From: Miscanthus floridulus
Taxonomy: Eukaryota; Streptophyta; Magnoliopsida; Poales; Poaceae
Direction of reading: 5' to 3'
Length of the DNA stretch: 64,000 nt
NCBI RefSeq assembly: GCF_019320115.1
Contig: NC_089598.1
Coordinates: 28,110,427 to 28,174,426, forward strand
Shown: positions 24,205-34,886 of the stretch, piece after piece
Layout of the letters: each line of letters begins with the position of its first letter
Position numbering within the stretch: the first letter of the stretch is position 1
The notes under the pieces: model-generated
Seen by the model: the letters and a program-made list of their open reading frames with translations, nothing else
Databases searched by the model: none
What the model was told of the DNA's origin: nothing
Translations under genes and position numbers: made by a program

Positions 24205-24385
24205 TGATAGGTAACAGTCTCCATCAACAGCGAGGTGCCCGTGGTGACTTCGTGAATGTCAAGATCTGTCGGCTCGGTCCTTCAAAGGTGCTCATAGAAA
24301 TAGGGTTTGCATACGTGTGTTCATAGGGACTGAGTGTGCTTGCATGCTTGTGAACGCCTATGTTGTACTATGTGTTTCTAAAAAC
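24205..24385 (+). repeat. SINE-like repeat (Au-SINE type body), probable
   Basis: The run agcgaggtgcccgtggtgac, then gtgaatgtcaagatctgtcg, then tgctcatagaaatagggttt and a ttgtactatgtgtttct end resembles a tRNA-derived grass SINE (Au-like) as I remember it. A and B boxes were not confirmed. Confidence 0.35.
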
Positions 24386-24880
24386 AGATTAGGAAAGGTT
24401 CAGTTGATTATGGAATTGGCTAGCATACGTAGCACATTGGTTTTTCTTGTAGTGACGACCTGACGATTTTTATATTCAAGTTTTTTTTAATCTTGGCACC
24501 TCTAAAAGCTTTATCTTGCTTTTTTATACTTGCTTGCATTTATCTATTCCAGTTGCTTAACGTTTGCATTCTATTGCTTAATATTAACGTATATACATAA
24601 TTATTAAATACCTGAAAATCTGAAAATGCAAATTATGCATGTTCATGTCACACTGCTTTAAGTTTTTTTTTCATGCTTATTTAAACGAAGTATATTTGCA
24701 TGAATTTATAGAAAATGGCGAACGGGTTGTTTCTCAATACTTAGAATAGCTTGCCCTCAATGACAAGAACTACCAGACCTAGACATCTTCAAGAGTACCT
24801 TATTTCAATTTCTAATTCTTGGTTTTTAGTAAGATGAGAAAAAATCCTCTCAAATAACTCCTAATCCACGCTTCTAAAAT
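24386..24880. other. AT-rich DNA, no recognisable feature
   Basis: T-rich tracts and no ORF of interest. Confidence 0.4.
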
Positions 24881-25520
24881 TTACGGATTTGAGAAATCTC
24901 CCCCTGTCACGCTCCCTCTTTCCCGCGCGGCGTCCTTCTTCGCACGCGCAGTTTTGCCGCGACGGTCTCCTTCGCGCGCTCCTCCATCGCCACTTCTTCT
25001 TCGCGCGCGTAGTCCGATTGAGAAGACGATGAAGGCGGGCACGGCGGAGCATCCGCCGAGCGACGTAGAGACGAGCGGCAAGACAGAGGCCTCCGACTGC
25101 GAGGTCGCGGCGGAGAACGTCCCAGGCCTCGCCGCCGAGAAGAAGAAGAGAACGAAGGTCGTGCGCTTTAGGATGACGCCAGAGCACATCGGACGTGCGT
25201 TCTCCATCTGCATCGGCACATAGGCCCATGCCCACCTTTCCCGAGCAAGCATTGGCCAGCGTGGAGGAGGACAAGGATCTTCTGGATAGCATCAGGAACA
25301 ATTTGGCCGGCACCACCGTGGCCTTGTACGCGTTGCGCGAGCAGACGAAGGAAGATGCGGCGGCGGCGTAGGGAAGCGCGAGCACGAAGACTTTCGCGCG
25401 GAAAAAAAAGACTGCAACAAAAAAAAACTCAGGTTGGTTCAAGGGAGTGCCCGAAGCAGGTGCCAATTTCCTTATGGACAATGGCAAGGCTCCTTTTGGA
25501 AACAAAAGGTAGCAAGCAAG
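24881..25520. other. GC-rich island with unrecognised overlapping ORFs
   Basis: A CpG-rich stretch, unlike its AT-rich surroundings. A plus-strand frame of 89 codons (24954-25223) encodes an Arg/Ser-rich start followed by KTMKAGTAEHPPSDVETSG and a Lys-rich KKKRTKVVRFRMTPEHIGR segment, and stops at 25223. A minus-strand frame of 214 codons covers nearly the same DNA. Neither is recognised. The plus-strand segment reads more like a real protein (charged, mixed composition) than the minus one, and could be an exon carried here by a transposon. No splice sites or promoter could be assigned with confidence. Confidence 0.3.
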
Positions 25521-25524
25521 GACC

Positions 25525-25862
25525 TAGGTCTATTTGGTTTGACCGTGAGCTATGAAAAAAACTGTTGAGTTGTGAAAAAGCTGTTGTGAGCTATGGGTTA
25601 TAAAAAAACTATAAGCTATTTGGTTGAAACAACTATAAAGCCCACCCCTCTTTATCTACCTTAAAATAGCCGTAAAACATCTCACTATTTTCATTTAGAA
25701 AAGCTGAAAGGCACGAGGCAAAAGTAGGTCAAGGTACTACGAAAACGGTACTACTCAAAAGCACTTTTCTGGAAAAGAAACTTTAGGTTCCACCTGTTTG
25801 GTTGGCTTTCTGTTTTTTAGCAGTAGAAACACTCTTCAGAAGCTAAACCAAACACAACCCTA
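25525..25862. mobile_element. MITE candidate, ~340 bp
   Basis: Left end taggtctatttggtttgacc and right end gctaaaccaaacacaaccct form imperfect terminal inverted repeats. The interior is A-rich and noncoding. No clear target duplication. Confidence 0.4.
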
Positions 25863-26689
25863 AAAGATGACATTTCAAAAAGCAAGCAAAGAAAGTCTAG
25901 AAGCCCAATGGCAAAGGCGAGACTCAGAAGGTAAACAAAGACAATACACAGGAGTCTAACCACCAAAATAAGGATTATTTTGTTGCGGAGCCCTAAAGCA
26001 CTAGTCTCGCACTTGCACAATCGAGCCACAACTAGTCCAAATGTATCAAGAGTGGAAGAAGGGTTAGAACTCAGTCTCACTTTGTTCGAGTGCCTATAGT
26101 TATTGATACTAACAGCAAGGATAATAAGGCCGTCGGCAGCAGGCTGCAAGCAAAGCTGCATACGAGTGACAGCTAAACTCGTATATTGAGCAGGCTAATG
26201 AGTCGGCTGTAAGCAATAAACACCAGCAGCAAAAGGAAGCGTTTGATTGGGAGAGAGAGAAACAAAAGCATCTTTTTTCTCGTTGCCTGCGCTTCCAGCT
26301 GGCAGTTAACTAGCAGCTCGCTTCCTTCTCTCTCTTCAATTCTCTCACCTTCACGTAGGATTTTGATGACATGGATGATCTTGCAGGCTACCTTAAGTAG
26401 GAATTATTGTACTTGCACTAATGCACAACTCTGAGTACCTGCGCTGCCCACCAAGACTGAACAGCGGTGAGGGATGAGGATTGAAGGTGAGCAGATGCGG
26501 ATGAGAATGAATAGAAAATGAGAGGTTCATAGTGTCAGGTCCCACATGAATAAAAAAATATTTTCTTAGAATCTGTAAAGAGTCTAATTGTTGTATGATG
26601 AGTATCTTAAGTTAGTCTCCAAATGACCTGGTTTAGTTATAAGTCAAGTTTATTGGCCTTGCTCTAAGACTCTAGATCCTGAAGACATA
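25863..26689. other. No recognisable feature
   Basis: Noncoding DNA between two MITEs, with a short GA tract near 26253-26262. No element boundary seen. Confidence 0.35.
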
Positions 26690-26929
26690 GGCCTTGTTTA
26701 GATCGCCTCCAAATTCTAAGCTTTTTTCACTCTCTTTCCATCACATCAATTTTTGGACGCATGCATGGAGCATTAAATGTATGTAAAAAAATAACTAATT
26801 GCACAGTATTGTAAATCACGAGACGAATCTTTTGAGCCTAGTTAGTCCATGATCGAACAAAATTTGTCAAATACAAATGAAACGTGCTACAGTGTCCAGA
26901 TTGCAAAAATTTGCAATCTAAACAAGGCC
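26690..26929. mobile_element. MITE, 240 bp
   Basis: GGCCTTGTTTAGATCGC at the left end and TTGCAATCTAAACAAGGCC at the right form terminal inverted repeats. The interior (tcacgagacgaatcttttga) is a familiar grass MITE core. The flanks share CATA/ATA, so the exact TSD is ambiguous. Confidence 0.75.
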
Positions 26930-27294
26930 ATAGATGACCAACCACCTGTCGTCTCTAGCGGTACGAATACCCATGCTAGTGTTGGCTCCGATGAAGACGG
27001 ATGATCTGTTTGTTGGTGAGGCCCACGGTATGGACCAGTCTTGTCTTTTAATTAGCCATTTTCCTATAAATCGTCATAAGCTGGTGTGATTTTATTTCCC
27101 AAGGGACATTTGGTCATGCTATAATAATGTTCAAGTTGAACAAACTTTATTTATTTGTGCTCTATCCTTTGCATAATATTTTTTTCCAAATAATTGTTGT
27201 ATTTTGCCTTATATTGTTCTTTACTTAGTTTGTATTCATTCTGATGAATGGGTGAGTATGTACTTCTTTGTTATAGAACAACAATATTGTTCCA
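26930..27294. other. No recognisable feature
   Basis: AT-rich noncoding stretch. Nothing recognised. Confidence 0.35.
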
Positions 27295-27696
27295 ATGGAG
27301 GCTCAAGAAGAACTTTGTTTGGGCGATAGCGCTGCCCGCGCCATCCGCACCACACGACCACACCGTCCGCACCGCCTTTCCGTTGCTGACCACACCCATG
27401 CCAGTCAGTCGGAGTCGCGAGGAAGAGCCACGCCGCCTTGTCCTCGCTGTGCCACGCGCCGCTGCCTGTGGCGAGGTGACCGAGTGCCGCTTACCGAGGA
27501 AGGAGACCGAGCGGCGCCAGTAGAGGTGCCACGCCGTATGCGCCACACCGCTCGCGCCGCCTTACCCTTGTTGCCCACGCCCACGCCCATCAGTCGGAGT
27601 CGTGAGGAAGAGCCGCGCTGCGCCGCCTTGCCCTTGCTGCTTCGCGCTGACGCTTGGAGTCATGGGGAGTCACCGAAGTTTTTTTTTCGCGTGTGA
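27295..27696 (+). other. GC-rich unrecognised ORF with internal duplication
   Basis: A 133-codon frame rich in Arg, Ala, Pro and His. The DNA contains two related blocks (about 27345-27440 and 27530-27615) that share cagtcggagtcg followed by gaggaagagcc, so part of the ORF is a tandem duplication. ORFs are open in several frames, as expected for high GC. No domain is recognised, and it may be a captured or noncoding fragment rather than a gene. Confidence 0.25.
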
Positions 27697-27873
27697 TGCA
27701 TAACTAGAAAGATGTGGGAGTCGTGGACGTGCGGGGAAGGAGAGGATTTTTCGCGCGGAGGAAGCAGTTGAGGATTTTTTTTTTGGAGTGGGGACCTTTT
27801 TCATGGACGACGGACGAAGGGGTGTGGACATGACGTCGCTTTTTTACTTCTTTATATAGTAAATAAAAATATA

Positions 27874-28192
27874 GGCCTGTTTGGTTTTTCATGACTAAAA
27901 TTTAGCTATTAAAATCAATGACTAAATTTTAGTCACCCATGTTTGGTTCTAGTGACTAAAGGCCATTAAAGCAGTTCAACAAATACCAAACTGCCCCTAA
28001 TGAATGCATAAATCAGGGTGGGGGGCCAATAATAATGAGGGACAGCCCCTGTCCACTAGGCACTTTAGCCCACTTTAGCACCTTCTTAGGGTACTAATGT
28101 GACTAAACTATTTTAATCCTTTTTTAGTCAGTTTATTTGGTAGTTTAGTAGCTAAACTAACTAAATTTTAGGAGGGAAAACCAAACAGACCC
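27874..28192. mobile_element. MITE, 319 bp
   Basis: GGCCTGTTTGGTTTTTCATG at the left and GGAAAACCAAACAGACCC at the right are inverted repeats. Subterminal TGACTAAA/TTTAGTCA motifs repeat through the interior. No coding capacity. Confidence 0.7.
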
Positions 28193-29010
28193 GTAGAGGA
28201 GAACCGAAGCCTAAAAATTGCACAAAATGACAAAGCTGTCCTAAAAGCCCTAAAACAATATTCAATTAGTTGAATGATGTGCCCTCAAAGCTCTCATGTG
28301 CCATACTAAATGCATGACCTTCGATCTATATTTAATATTAAAAAGCCAAAATTTCAGTTCATCTTTTTTGTCCACCTCCCACTAGCTACCAGATAATGAA
28401 GAGTTTCTTCCGTCTGAATTTATATGATCCGCTCTCATACGAGTTAGAATGATTTGCATCTAGTGATGATCCATATGGAGTCCAATTCTAAGACGTATTA
28501 GGTCATGATATGATATGTACCCATGAGCGTGCTCATACGAGTCATTTTTACGAATACCACAGAGAGTATCTTTATTTCGGTTCTTTTTCCATTTTTGTTT
28601 GTTCTGCTGTTGTTTTTCTTCTCCTATCTATCTACTATGATTCTGTTGCGTCTCCTCTTGTTGTCCTTTTTTTTTCTTTGTTGCCCTTTTTTTCCTACAG
28701 CCGGCTATAGAATAAGTAATTTGTAGGCAGATCGAATATGCGCATCAATCTCTATATAATTTGTCGTGCCGCTCTAGGTGCTGCCCTCGGCTATCCATCG
28801 CCTTTTTTTTCTCAGACGTGTATTAGCACGGTATTCATTAAGCAAGAATAAAAAGTGCCAAGTAAAGTACAAACATGGCTAAAAGTACTTGTTTATTGAT
28901 TTGTTGTGAGAGAAATACAATATTCGTTCGCTGAAATAGTACGGCTCATAAGACGAGTGAAACCATAGCCATCAGTAATCCTCTTATTACCGAGGCAACA
29001 CGCAAATGTT

Positions 29011-29650
29011 TTACATACTAGAGATTTTGCGACAAGCTTCGGCCATCAGTCCTACGGCAAAGTAAGCAACGACAGCAGGCGTTTGTAACCCGCTAAACAC
29101 CCGCTCTTCGGCCTCGTCTTGAATCAAGGTTGCCAAGGTTGCCACACTTCTGGATACTCCGTTGAATGTCCGCGCATTCCTCTCCTTCCATAGCGTCCAG
29201 CCGACGAGGAAGAAGAGTGAATCAAAGCCTTTGCGCACTTGTTTGGTTACCAGCTTCCTGCTCCTGAGCCACCAGGCGAGCACATTCTCCTCTTGCACGA
29301 GCACCAAGTCATGGAGGTGGAGTTTTGATAGCAGGATGCTCCAAACCTCCCTGCTATAAACGCAGCCTAGGATGATGTGGTCCATTGTCTCCGGCATTTG
29401 GTCGCAAATGACACAGTCGCTGGAGTCCTGAAGGCCATGGCGAAACCGCCTGTTCCGCAGTCCAGCACCTCCCATGCATCACGAGCCAAAAGAAGAAACG
29501 AACCCTTGGCGGAGCCAAGGTCTTCCAAATCTCCCTTGCTCCCAGGTGGCCGAGATGATCCAATGAACATCGCTCCATAAGCCGAAGCCGAGGAGTATGT
29601 ACCATCAGGCGTGAACCGCCACCGGAACACATCCGGCTATCCATCGGCTT
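29011..29650 (-). pseudogene. LINE reverse transcriptase C-terminus with zf-RVT domain
   Basis: On the minus strand the DNA reads FRWRFTPDGTYSSASAY, then EIWKTLAPPRVRFFFWL, then a zinc-binding motif CVICDQMPETMDHIILGC (Cys-X2-Cys...His-X4-Cys), VGWTLWKERNARTF, and a stop at 29011. This is the zf-RVT and tail region that follows reverse transcriptase in plant LINEs and related RNA-directed polymerases. The pieces lie in different frames (changes near 29545 and 29450), so at least two frameshifts are present. RT and endonuclease domains are absent. Its place between two Helitron-type ends suggests capture, but an independent old insertion is equally possible. Confidence 0.75.
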
Positions 29651-29765
29651 CATCTCAACTCACCTCACCCAGCCACATTCCGACTCGACATGATCCACTC
29701 GAGGGTGCAAAACGGTACGAGCTAACTTCCAAAACCCGTCATCATTTTTTCCGGCACCAACCTTA

Positions 29766-30134
29766 AGGGGTCATTTGGATCCTTTCATTTTGGCGGAATT
29801 GAAATCTACCTAATTGATGTTATTTAGCTTTGAATTTGACATTCCACAACTTTCCTAAGTTCACATAAGCCTATCTCAAATTCATAGGGTGGGAGATGAA
29901 AATTGATTCTATAGATCGTCATATTATGTTTCTACTCTCTAACTTATAGCACATTCTAACTTATAGCACACTCTTCGACTCGCTTCCCTATAATATAAAT
30001 GCAACATATGAGTACCTCTCTTGTAGACTAACAATAATATACAAATAAATTCCATATACAATCATAGTTTAATTAATCTATATCTAAATTATAATTATTG
30101 GAATGAATTCAAACTCAATGATCCAAACGGGCCT
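29766..30134. mobile_element. MITE, ~369 bp
   Basis: Left end ggggtcatttggatcc and right end gatccaaacgggcct are inverted repeats. The interior is AT-rich with a short tandem repeat (taacttatagcaca, two copies near 29940-29970). Confidence 0.6.
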
Positions 30135-31460
30135 ACAACCGATATCGGAGGGCTACCCATCCTCCGCTTCACCTCCCGGACTGGTACGGTTTCTCCGAAG
30201 AAGCAATGAAGAGAGTGGAGGAAAATACTCTAGCGGAGTGTTTTCCGGAGGGAACGGAATGTAGGTATAGCTGTGAGGTATTTTTATTCTTGTCTTTTCC
30301 GTTAAGGGAAGTAGGTTTTAAGCAACTTTCCCTAATATAGTAAGACATTCTTAAAATTTTTGAAAAAACGTCGACCTGCTCTGAGCTTTCGACCACGGGA
30401 TGCCCGGAAGACATGGAGCCGTCTGCCTCCTTGCTTTTTTGCATTGGTGGTTTCGCAAGGAAGGAGATGGGGGTAAGGTGAGCCATCACACATTAACGAT
30501 CCCCATATTTGATTTATTTTTTGTGAGATCTGAACATCGTTCGTTGCCAGTAATTTTGAAGCTGACGCGATTAGTCCAACGTTCTGCGGCCGGATCGACG
30601 AGTGCTAATTGTTGCCGTTGCGTACCGGAGACTACGAAGGTCCCTTGATTGCTGCAATAGCGACGGCGCAGATACTTCTTCAGCTACAAAATATATGGGT
30701 CGTAAGTCGCCTCTTTCAATTTCATTATTAATTTACATGTTTCTTTGATGAGATCTGGTGAGTAAGATGTTTACGGGTGACTTATGTTCCTTCCTAGCTG
30801 ATTCGCTCAAATTTTCGCACTTGCTGTGCTTAGATTGAAACATATCCTATGCTTAGATTGAAACATGCAACTGCATAGAACTTAGAACATATCCTATGCT
30901 ATAGATTGAAACAAACATGCTTTCGGATTTCTTTGTTGAGTCACCAGCAAGTCTTTTTTTTTTCTATCCCTGTATCGGTAAGCTTATTAATTTCTCATGT
31001 TTCTAGGTATGTCGCAAATGACATGTTTTGGCGCGGCGAAAGGCGCTGAGGTGAGCAAGCTACAACAGCAGTCTGTTTGGATTTCAAGTCGATCCCATTG
31101 ACTGGCATTATATATTGCGTTACTGTTGATAAACTTTTTTGTGTTTTTCAGCTGGTCTGGTTAGGGTGAAGATTTGGGAATTGTTATGGTGGCCATACCA
31201 TCTGAATTTCAATTTTACGCCAAGCTGCATAGCATCGTTTAATGCTATCGATATAAGTAGTTTTGTACTGGCAGGTTTCACAATGTTCATGGTTTCATCA
31301 TATTATTTAAATTCCACGAACCCAAAAAAAAAAAGAATTATATCACTACTTAGATTGCTGTTATAGTATTTTAATGCATTCATAGTATAATAGAGTTCTC
31401 TTAATATTTGTTTTCATTGTTGTCTTATGGTAATCTATTCTTTAATCATATCAGTATATA
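30135..31460 (+). other. Exon-like and intron-like DNA, unidentified
   Basis: Alternates between GC-richer stretches (30370-30660, 31005-31060) and T-rich intron-like DNA with an acceptor-like ttgtgtttttcag ending at 31151. A short ATG frame from 31010 encodes MSQMTCFGAAKGAE and then meets GTGAGC, a good 5' splice donor. I cannot name the source gene. Could be a captured gene fragment or chance. Confidence 0.25.
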
Positions 31461-31577
31461 TTTGTACCTGATATTAAAGAGGCAAAGTTTCTCTTTACTC
31501 ATTTTTTCGTCCACCCCCTAAGTACCCAGGCACTCCGTGTATCATATATGATGACTCATAACCCATAATCATATGAG

Positions 31578-31635
31578 TCTATATCTATATCTATACTATA
31601 ACTATAACTATATCTATATCTATATCTATATCTAA
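31578..31635. repeat. (CTATAT)n-type microsatellite
   Basis: Degenerate CTATAT/AACTAT units, located between two Helitron 5'-like starts. Confidence 0.8.
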
Positions 31636-31893
31636 TATTAAAGAGGCAAAAAAAATTCACCCATTTTTTTGTCCACCTCCACGTAAGTACTTGGGCACAC
31701 CGTGTCTCATGATGACTCATGACACGTACTCATATGAGTTAGAACAATTTGCGTTTAGCGATGCTGAATACATAGTCTGATTCCAATACGTATGCCATGC
31801 TCATACAAGTTAGGACAAATCACAACTAGCAATGATAGAGTCCCATTCCTATATGTATTGGGCTCCATTGCAACGTGTAGGCACGTTTGCTAG
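31632..31893 (+). mobile_element. Short non-autonomous Helitron
   Basis: Begins around taatattaaagaggcaaa and ends CGTGTAGGCACG-TTTG-CTAG with a T following, a hairpin plus CTAG terminus. A second, related 5' start with the same ttaaagaggcaaa and gtccacc motifs lies at about 31468-31600, so two 5' ends sit in tandem before one 3' end. Confidence 0.55.
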
Positions 31894-32863
31894 TCTTTAT
31901 CATAATAGCTATATTTATATTTATCTACTGCATAAATATATGGGCCGCTTAGCGGCTTGGGCCTTCCGCGGTCACAGCCAATGCCCATCCCTCTAAAACG
32001 GCCTGGCCATTTTGGTTTTTTTTCTGGTTGGCTTCTTTATTTGGTGAGCTATAGATAACAGTATTACAGGCCAGGTTTGTCTCTATACTTCCTTTATTTA
32101 CAGTTCTGCTTATTTTTGTTCACTTTTGTATGGCAAGCGATGTATATATAACATATTTATGATGTTTTCGTTTTCCCCTTCTCTTATTTTCCCGTCTCCT
32201 TTTCTTTCATTTTCCATTTCTGTTCCTTTCCATTATCTTGCCTTTTTTTCATTATATTATACTCCTACAGATACTCCTTCTCCGATTTGTACGTCATCGT
32301 AATAATAGGATATGGATAACAAACCTGTAAGCTACAACCCTATATATACTGATGTGCCTATCTTATGCTCCATCTTTGTAAGCTGGTATGCTAGAAGCAA
32401 ACTGCATAACTCAGTGTTGTCCTAAGTTTCGGTTATACTTACATATCTTTTTATTGCTTTATAGGTAATATCCTTTGGCTCTCCTCTACATCATATTGGT
32501 ATCACAAGCTTCAAGATAGTATTGATAAAGAAAAGATGTCTGAACCCAGTAAACATGAACACTTTAATTGAGCTTCCTTTTAATGTATTCTCTTTTTAGT
32601 GAACTGGGCTGACTGAAAGCTACACTCACTGCACTAAATTTGTTTAAAACCACATTGTGCTTGTAAATAATGTGTTCACATGAGCTTGACAGCTTTATGT
32701 ATGTATATCCAGTATGGAGTTTTGCTATGAGGCAGAGGACCTTTCATTGAGTGGTAACAGCAGCATAAAAAGTTGAGAATTATATGTGTGAAATTATGTT
32801 TGTTTGTCAGAAAAGTGTCTATATGAAAGTTGTCACATGATTTCGATCTTGGTTTGGGTTTTA
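31894..32863. other. AT-rich DNA without recognisable genes
   Basis: T-rich noncoding sequence inside the larger Helitron candidate. No domain or ORF recognised. Confidence 0.35.
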
Positions 32864-33026
32864 CCGTGGTATTAGCACGGGCATACTACTAGTCTAGTTA
32901 GTGGTACGCATCTATCACTGAAAAAATAGCACCATTAAATCTAGTAATAGACCTAGGAAAATGTGAACTCCCTGCGTCAAGTCAAGAATTTGAACTCGTG
33001 TGAAGAGGTTTCATCCAGTGTTCACC

Positions 33027-33230
33027 TAAACGGCCTAAACGGCTGATTAAACGGCCACTAAACGGTAAACGGTGGTAAACTGTTTTGTTTAGGGGGTAAA
33101 CGGAAATTAAACGGTTGAACGTTTAAACGGTCAAAAAACAAAAAAAACAGTCTAAACGGCCTAAACGGAACGGAGATAAACTATATTAAACGGGCTAAAC
33201 AGCTGTTTAAACGGCTGTTTAGGCGAACAC
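33027..33230. repeat. TAAACGG subterminal repeat array
   Basis: About twelve TAAACGG-like units in irregular spacing and both orientations, matched by fewer inverted units at 39880-39960. Subterminal motif arrays are the usual transposase-binding regions of hAT elements. Confidence 0.7.
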
Positions 33231-33420
33231 GAGGTAAATCTAGTTCAGTTTTGTACGGATAAATTTGTATACTTAAGTTTATTATATTTATAAATGTGTA
33301 CACTTGATATGTTACATGCATAAATATCTATATTTGGTTCTTTTCACATGCATAAATATATATACATACCAAAATAATTGATTTTTACTCGGATAAATAT
33401 GTATAAATGCTAGAATACTT

Positions 33421-34872
33421 TGAAGGGACCGTGACGCCTAAGAGGGGGGTGAATTAAGTAACTTAAAAATTCTAACTCTAAACTATGGCCTCTTTTTCTC
33501 ACCCTAGCAAAACCTATGCAATAGATAAACTATCTAGATGTGCAACTATGATTTTGCTAGTGTGTTGCTATCTCTACCGCAAACGTAGTAAAGTAATCAA
33601 TGTAAATGCGGAAACTAAAGAGCAAGGTAGAGATATGCAAACTCCCGTCGACGACTCCTGGTATTTTTACTGAGGTATCGAGAAGCGTGCAAGCTTCCCC
33701 CTAGTCCTCGTTGGAGCCCCTCGCAAGGAATCCCTCGCAAGGGCCAAGCTCCCGGTCGGGTAACTCCGTGGATAGCCTCGGGCCTTCCCCACGCGCAAGT
33801 GGGTCTCCGATGTGTCTTTCGACAAGCCTCTCCCGGATGCTCCCCGCCGTCTTCACTATCAAGCTTCCGGCCGAAACGCCGCGGGCCTTGTTCCCTCCGG
33901 TACACGGTGGCGGCCACACCACAAACGCGGTTGGTGTGATCTCGCAAGACTTCAAGCCCCTCCGATGTACAACAATGGTGCGCGCAAGCACCGAGTGGTA
34001 AGAGGTATGCAAACCTCACTAAACACTAGGCCTAAACCTAGAGCAAGCGCATAAGCGGTGGTCTAATCAACCTAAGCACTTCGCAAAGCACCTACGCTAA
34101 TCACCTGATGAATCACTAAGCACTATGCAAGTGGAGATCACTAAAGTGGTGTATCAACACCCTTGGTATGTTTCCTTGGCTCCACACTTCTCAAATGGCT
34201 GGTTGGGGTTGTATTTATAAGCCCCACTGAGAAAGTAGCCGTTGGGGTCGAATTCCAGCGAAACTGCTACTGACCTGGATGCTGAATCATCCTGACCGGA
34301 CGCGTTCGGTTGTCCCGACCGTTGAGCCGGCAATATACTGATCGGACGCTGGCCTAGCAGTCCGGTCGCCTGCCACCGGACGCGTCCGGTCGCTAGATTT
34401 GCCGCTCTAGAACCTCTCTGTACTCGATCAGGACACTGCTTCCCTACGTCCGGTCGGTTTCGCCGCCCAGTGTCCGGTCGTCCCGACTACAGAGCCACCG
34501 GTCCAACTGTCCGGTTGTCCCAACTGCAGAGCTACCGGTCCAACTGTCCGGTTGTCCCGACTGCCGAGCCACCAGCGTCCGGTCCAGCGGTCGGTCACCT
34601 CTGTGAGCTCGTTTCTTCGCGATCTTGCGTACGGCTTGGTTCCAATCTTCGTGCTTGGACTTTGCTTGATATCTTGGGTCTTCTCTTGTGCTTCTAAGGT
34701 CTTTCTTATGGTGTTGATCATCGGATCACCATGTCGCCTTCATCCAAGTCACGTCTTGCACCCTATTGAACTACAAAATAAACACTTGCAAATTCATTAG
34801 TCCAATTTGGTTGTGTTGGTCATCAAACACCAAAATCCAAAGTAAATGGACCAAGGGTCCATTTTCCTTACA
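33421..34872 (-). repeat. 3' LTR of gag-only element, 1452 bp
   Basis: On the minus strand starts TGTAAGGAAAATGGACCC and ends CGGTCCCTTCA. TATA box TATAAATA on the minus strand at 34212-34219. The CpG-rich CCGGACG/CGTCCGG block at about 34270-34600 lies upstream of it in element orientation. Nearly the same as 38367-39817. Confidence 0.88.
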
Positions 34873-34886
34873 ATCTCCTCCTTTTT
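34873..34886 (-). other. Polypurine tract
   Basis: Minus strand AAAAAGGAGGAGAT abuts the 3' LTR, the primer for plus-strand DNA synthesis. Confidence 0.75.

Larger units (their letters stand above)
28325..32892 (+). mobile_element. Candidate Helitron carrying foreign fragments
   Basis: The putative 5' end is A|TCTATATTTAATATTAAAAAG. The 3' end is a short hairpin (CCGTG, loop, CACGG at 32864-32880) followed 8 bases later by CTAG and a T, matching the A|TC...CTRR|T rule for Helitron insertion. No Rep/helicase is present, so it would be non-autonomous. Cargo in order: a LINE C-terminal fragment on the minus strand, a MITE, exon-like DNA, and a smaller Helitron at about 31632-31893. The two ends may not belong to one element, because several Helitron 5'-like starts (28325, ~31468, ~31632) occur here. 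Confidence 0.5.

Noticed and set aside
24861..25505. 214-codon minus-strand ORF in the GC-rich island
   Set aside because: High GC opens several overlapping frames. Composition is Arg/Ala-heavy, no domain is seen, and an equally open plus-strand frame overlaps it.
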